A stretch of 64,000 nucleotides of DNA. It comes from Flammeovirgaceae bacterium UBA7330 (GTDB taxonomy: Bacteria; Bacteroidota; Bacteroidia; Cytophagales; Cyclobacteriaceae). Made by a program: the position numbers and the translations under genes. The stretch lies in assembly GCA_002471275.1 (NCBI GenBank), contig DKPQ01000023.1, positions 1-64,000 on the forward strand, written 5' to 3'. The notes under the pieces are model-generated. The model saw only the letters and a program-made list of their open reading frames with translations. It ran no database searches and was not told the DNA's origin. This document shows, one piece after another, positions 61,475-64,000 of this stretch; within the stretch, counting starts at the first letter, position 1; every line of letters starts with the position of its first letter.

Positions 61475-64000
61475 CTAGTCCCTGATCAACCAGGCTTCAG
61501 AAACAATGGTTCCCCACCCTCCTGAGTTGCGCCATTGCTCAACAGATACCCGATCTCCCGCAGCCACATCAGCGGCTTTTTCAAGCCTTATGATGAGTTC
61601 ACCATCTTTGGTCACATTTGCTGGAACCTTATAAGTAAAGAAATCACTCATCTGCAGCGGAAGCTCAACTTCTTTGGCCAACAGGAAATCATCTGCATAA
61701 ATGGATTGAGCCTTTTGATTCATACGCATAGCATATCGTTCCTGAAACCATGGTCTCACCAGTGTGAGCCTCAATGTATACTTCGCTTTAGGATCGAGTC
61801 CTTTGTAATGGAGTATGACACCTTGCTCCTCATCCTGAGTGAAATGCATCGATCGCTGACTGGGAAGATTTTCCTCTGAAAGCATCTCCGAAACATAGGG
61901 CTGCCCATGATCATAAGGATAACCAGCAACTACATTGGGTGCATGGTTGGCCGTGCCGAGGTTATCATAAAATCCTCCCTCCCCGGGGTTTTCGTAATCC
62001 ACGATCATAGCCAGAAGTTCGTTCCTTTTCTTACCCTTCGCTTTCAGAGCCCTGGTCAATTGCCTTTTGGTCCATCCCAATCCAATGAAGTCATGTTCCA
62101 GATTGTAAAGACCATCATTTCTTACACCAAAGAGTTCATTACTCTCCACTCCAAGCTTAGACGCCTCATTTAACAATTCCTTCATTTCAGGGGTAAGCTC
62201 TGTACCACCCACAACCAGATCCCATGCTTTTTCAATTGAAGAGTCCGCAAGCCTATTTTCCAAACTCTCCCTTACCAGATCTTTTACCTGCTGTTCCAGC
62301 TTCAACTGTTCAATAACTGCGAGCTGCACATACCGATCCAACGCGCCTTTTTGCATATACATTCTCCAGAGCCAATTATTCTCCATCCAGAGTCCTGGCA
62401 TTGCTTCTCCAGCCTTTTTTGTCAACTCATAATAATTCAGGACACCTTCCTTCTCCGGAAGTGGCATACCTGGTATCTCCTCAAGATTCTCTTCCAGCTG
62501 GAAAATAGCTCCTGCCATATGTGGAGCCGCATCAGGTCCGAACCAGGTTTTACAATATTCATCCACTACATTCTCCACAGTAGTTCTGGGAGCCCAAAGA
62601 AGCCTTTGCCACATCCACTGATTGAAATGGTCGTGATGGCCTGATGAATGGGTAATATCCCCAACGCCATATCGCATCAGGTCATTGAACACCCGGTGAT
62701 AGCTCCGTGGCCAGGCAAAAAAGGTCAGCCGATTATATACCATGGTCAGATATTGATCGGGTCTTCGCTCATAGATATCATGACTCCAGTGTGGCGGTAG
62801 GTCTCCATTCTTGTCAGCTCGTGGGTACATCTGGATGTAGGCATGCTGTGCATACTTCCAATGGGTGATCTCATTATAATAGACCAGTTTATGCCTTGCT
62901 GGCATTTGCCTAATAATCTCCAGGGGATACAATCCATAAGGTCCGAACCCCGGATACTTAAAAAGGTCCATGCGATGTGTTTGCCGATGACCAGGCTGCC
63001 ATGAGGTAGCATCCGACCCCGGGCCATAGCCCCAGGCCCAGAGCCAATCTCTAGGCTTTTCATTCAAATAATTAAAAATGGCATTGTCATCCGCATTGTC
63101 AAACTTCTGGTTGGTGAAATACACTTTAGTCTCAGGATGGTACTTACGGAGAATCTCTGCCATTTCTCCAACCAATTCTATAAAGGTCAAACCATAAGGA
63201 TCGCATCGGTCACACTCGCAACCTCCGCCATCACCTCCATGAAATTTGATTAGGTCATGTGAAGGCATCTCTTTGGCGAATGTTTCAAACTTCCGGAGCA
63301 TATAATCTCTTGCTGCTTCTACAGATAGGCACACATAACCTGTCCGTCCAATCGATTCTGAAGCTTTCCATGATTCATCCTCTACTTCAGGAGCTGTGTT
63401 GGCTCCAAAACCGCCCTGGGTCATGAGCCCATAAGATTTAATAAAATCGTACATGGGACCTGAATTGACCGAGAAGATATTGGCCCCGGCCAAAGCATAA
63501 TCCAGGATGACACGTTGTGTTTCCTCTTCTGTCCAATCTCGAACTTTTGCCAATCGTTTGGCTACTCTACTCTGGCCAAACTGTGTACCCCTAATCTCAA
63601 AGGCAGGTGCAGTACGAATATCCAGATCGTTTGGGATGCTGATCTGATCCTCATCATATACTATTTGTCTGAGCAGCTCCCCAACTGCATATAGACACCC
63701 ACGATCATCAATTCCTGCAGCCAGGAGTGTCTTTGCATCCAGCTTTTTGAGTAAAAAACCTTCTGGTCCCGGAGCAAGATCCGTCAGCATAGGAATTCTG
63801 TGTTGCTCAAACAAGTTCTCCAAACGCTCATGATGATCCGGTCGACCCATGAGAATGTTCAACCCTTCTTTTGCAAGCACTTTGCCAACAGAAATGCGAA
63901 TAGTAGACTTTTCATTGATCCTGTCTCTGAGAAGCTGAGCTACTTTTTGTTCTACATCATCAGCCTGCTCGCCTACTACAATATTGATACTGTTATATAT
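61475..64000 (-). CDS. Large putative glycoside hydrolase (GH67/GH20-like), 5' end beyond the window
   Basis: The frame is open to the right edge, so the N-terminus is missing; about 841 residues are present. The first part (SINIVVGEQADDVEQKVAQL, GIDDRGCLYAVGELLRQI) looks like the GH67/GH20b N-terminal domain. The central part is a TIM-barrel-like region with the cysteine-rich segment HGGDGGGCECDRCDPYG and FEIRGTQFGQS. The C-terminal part is a beta-sandwich (GVILHYKGLDPKAKYTLRLTL). Catalytic residues and substrate cannot be assigned. It probably acts on polysaccharide in the periplasm. Confidence 0.6.
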   Translation of the reverse strand: MYNSINIVVGEQADDVEQKVAQLLRDRINEKSTIRISVGKVLAKEGLNILMGRPDHHERLENLFEQHRIPMLTDLAPGPEGFLLKKLDAKTLLAAGIDDRGCLYAVGELLRQIVYDEDQISIPNDLDIRTAPAFEIRGTQFGQSRVAKRLAKVRDWTEEETQRVILDYALAGANIFSVNSGPMYDFIKSYGLMTQGGFGANTAPEVEDESWKASESIGRTGYVCLSVEAARDYMLRKFETFAKEMPSHDLIKFHGGDGGGCECDRCDPYGLTFIELVGEMAEILRKYHPETKVYFTNQKFDNADDNAIFNYLNEKPRDWLWAWGYGPGSDATSWQPGHRQTHRMDLFKYPGFGPYGLYPLEIIRQMPARHKLVYYNEITHWKYAQHAYIQMYPRADKNGDLPPHWSHDIYERRPDQYLTMVYNRLTFFAWPRSYHRVFNDLMRYGVGDITHSSGHHDHFNQWMWQRLLWAPRTTVENVVDEYCKTWFGPDAAPHMAGAIFQLEENLEEIPGMPLPEKEGVLNYYELTKKAGEAMPGLWMENNWLWRMYMQKGALDRYVQLAVIEQLKLEQQVKDLVRESLENRLADSSIEKAWDLVVGGTELTPEMKELLNEASKLGVESNELFGVRNDGLYNLEHDFIGLGWTKRQLTRALKAKGKKRNELLAMIVDYENPGEGGFYDNLGTANHAPNVVAGYPYDHGQPYVSEMLSEENLPSQRSMHFTQDEEQGVILHYKGLDPKAKYTLRLTLVRPWFQERYAMRMNQKAQSIYADDFLLAKEVELPLQMSDFFTYKVPANVTKDGELIIRLEKAADVAAGDRVSVEQWRNSGGWGTIVSEAWLIRD

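Overview
The window looks like a chromosomal segment of a free-living, probably marine or polysaccharide-degrading member of the Bacteroidota, most likely Cytophagales-like. The evidence is: a FecR-type ECF sigma/anti-sigma/TonB-receptor module with a DUF4249 partner; many outer-membrane barrels and Cys-lipoproteins; a THX ribosomal protein; several starts preceded by the Bacteroidota -7 element TAnnTTTG; and few Shine-Dalgarno sequences. No rRNA, tRNA, insertion sequence or CRISPR array was seen.

Layout. 0-1.2 kb: a HEPN-like protein overlapping an RDD membrane protein. 1.5-8 kb: central metabolism (split transketolase, class III aminotransferase, ArfB ribosome rescue, retropepsin-PDZ protease, purine nucleoside phosphorylase, nitroreductase). 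8-12.2 kb: an aldaric-acid catabolic unit (GntP permease, galactarate dehydratase-like UxaA protein, KdgD), preceded by a possible small RNA. 12.4-24 kb: one tightly packed minus-strand operon trpEGDCFBA-aroF-hisHAF-hisIE-lpd-like. It is headed by a complete transcription attenuator that I could read base by base: an 18-residue leader peptide with a Tyr-Trp-Tyr-Trp-His-Phe-Thr-His run, an anti-antiterminator helix and a U7 terminator hairpin. 24-31 kb: TerB-like protein, ribosomal protein THX, an outer-membrane barrel, an FG-GAP propeller lipoprotein and a 1.2-kb-residue-class PVC-type dehydrogenase with haem c. 31.2 kb: the SRP RNA gene ffs, followed by a transaldolase-like aldolase and an FtsE-like ATPase.

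32.9-40 kb: barrel protein, catalytically degenerate serine-hydrolase-fold lipoprotein, ECF sigma, FecR, TonB receptor, DUF4249 lipoprotein and two tiny proteins. Two near-identical copies of a bipartite promoter-like element lie in front of fecR and in front of a 38-residue membrane peptide. 40-64 kb: accessory carbohydrate and oxidation genes (DUF1080, alginate-lyase family, heparinase II/III family, GH43/32-like propeller, NHL-like propeller, isoquinoline-oxidoreductase-type molybdo-enzyme pair, GH20 hexosaminidase, orphan ECF sigma, and a large hydrolase running off the right edge). Decayed genes are interspersed: a twice-frameshifted AbiEii-type nucleotidyltransferase and a heavily decayed secreted RidA.

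The genes work together most clearly in three units: aromatic plus histidine biosynthesis under one attenuator; an aldarate pathway that turns galactarate or glucarate into 2-oxoglutarate semialdehyde; and a cell-surface signalling module that controls a TonB receptor. The most interesting observations are the multi-amino-acid leader peptide with a predicted leaderless start, and the duplicated ECF promoter element that points to a small-peptide regulon member.
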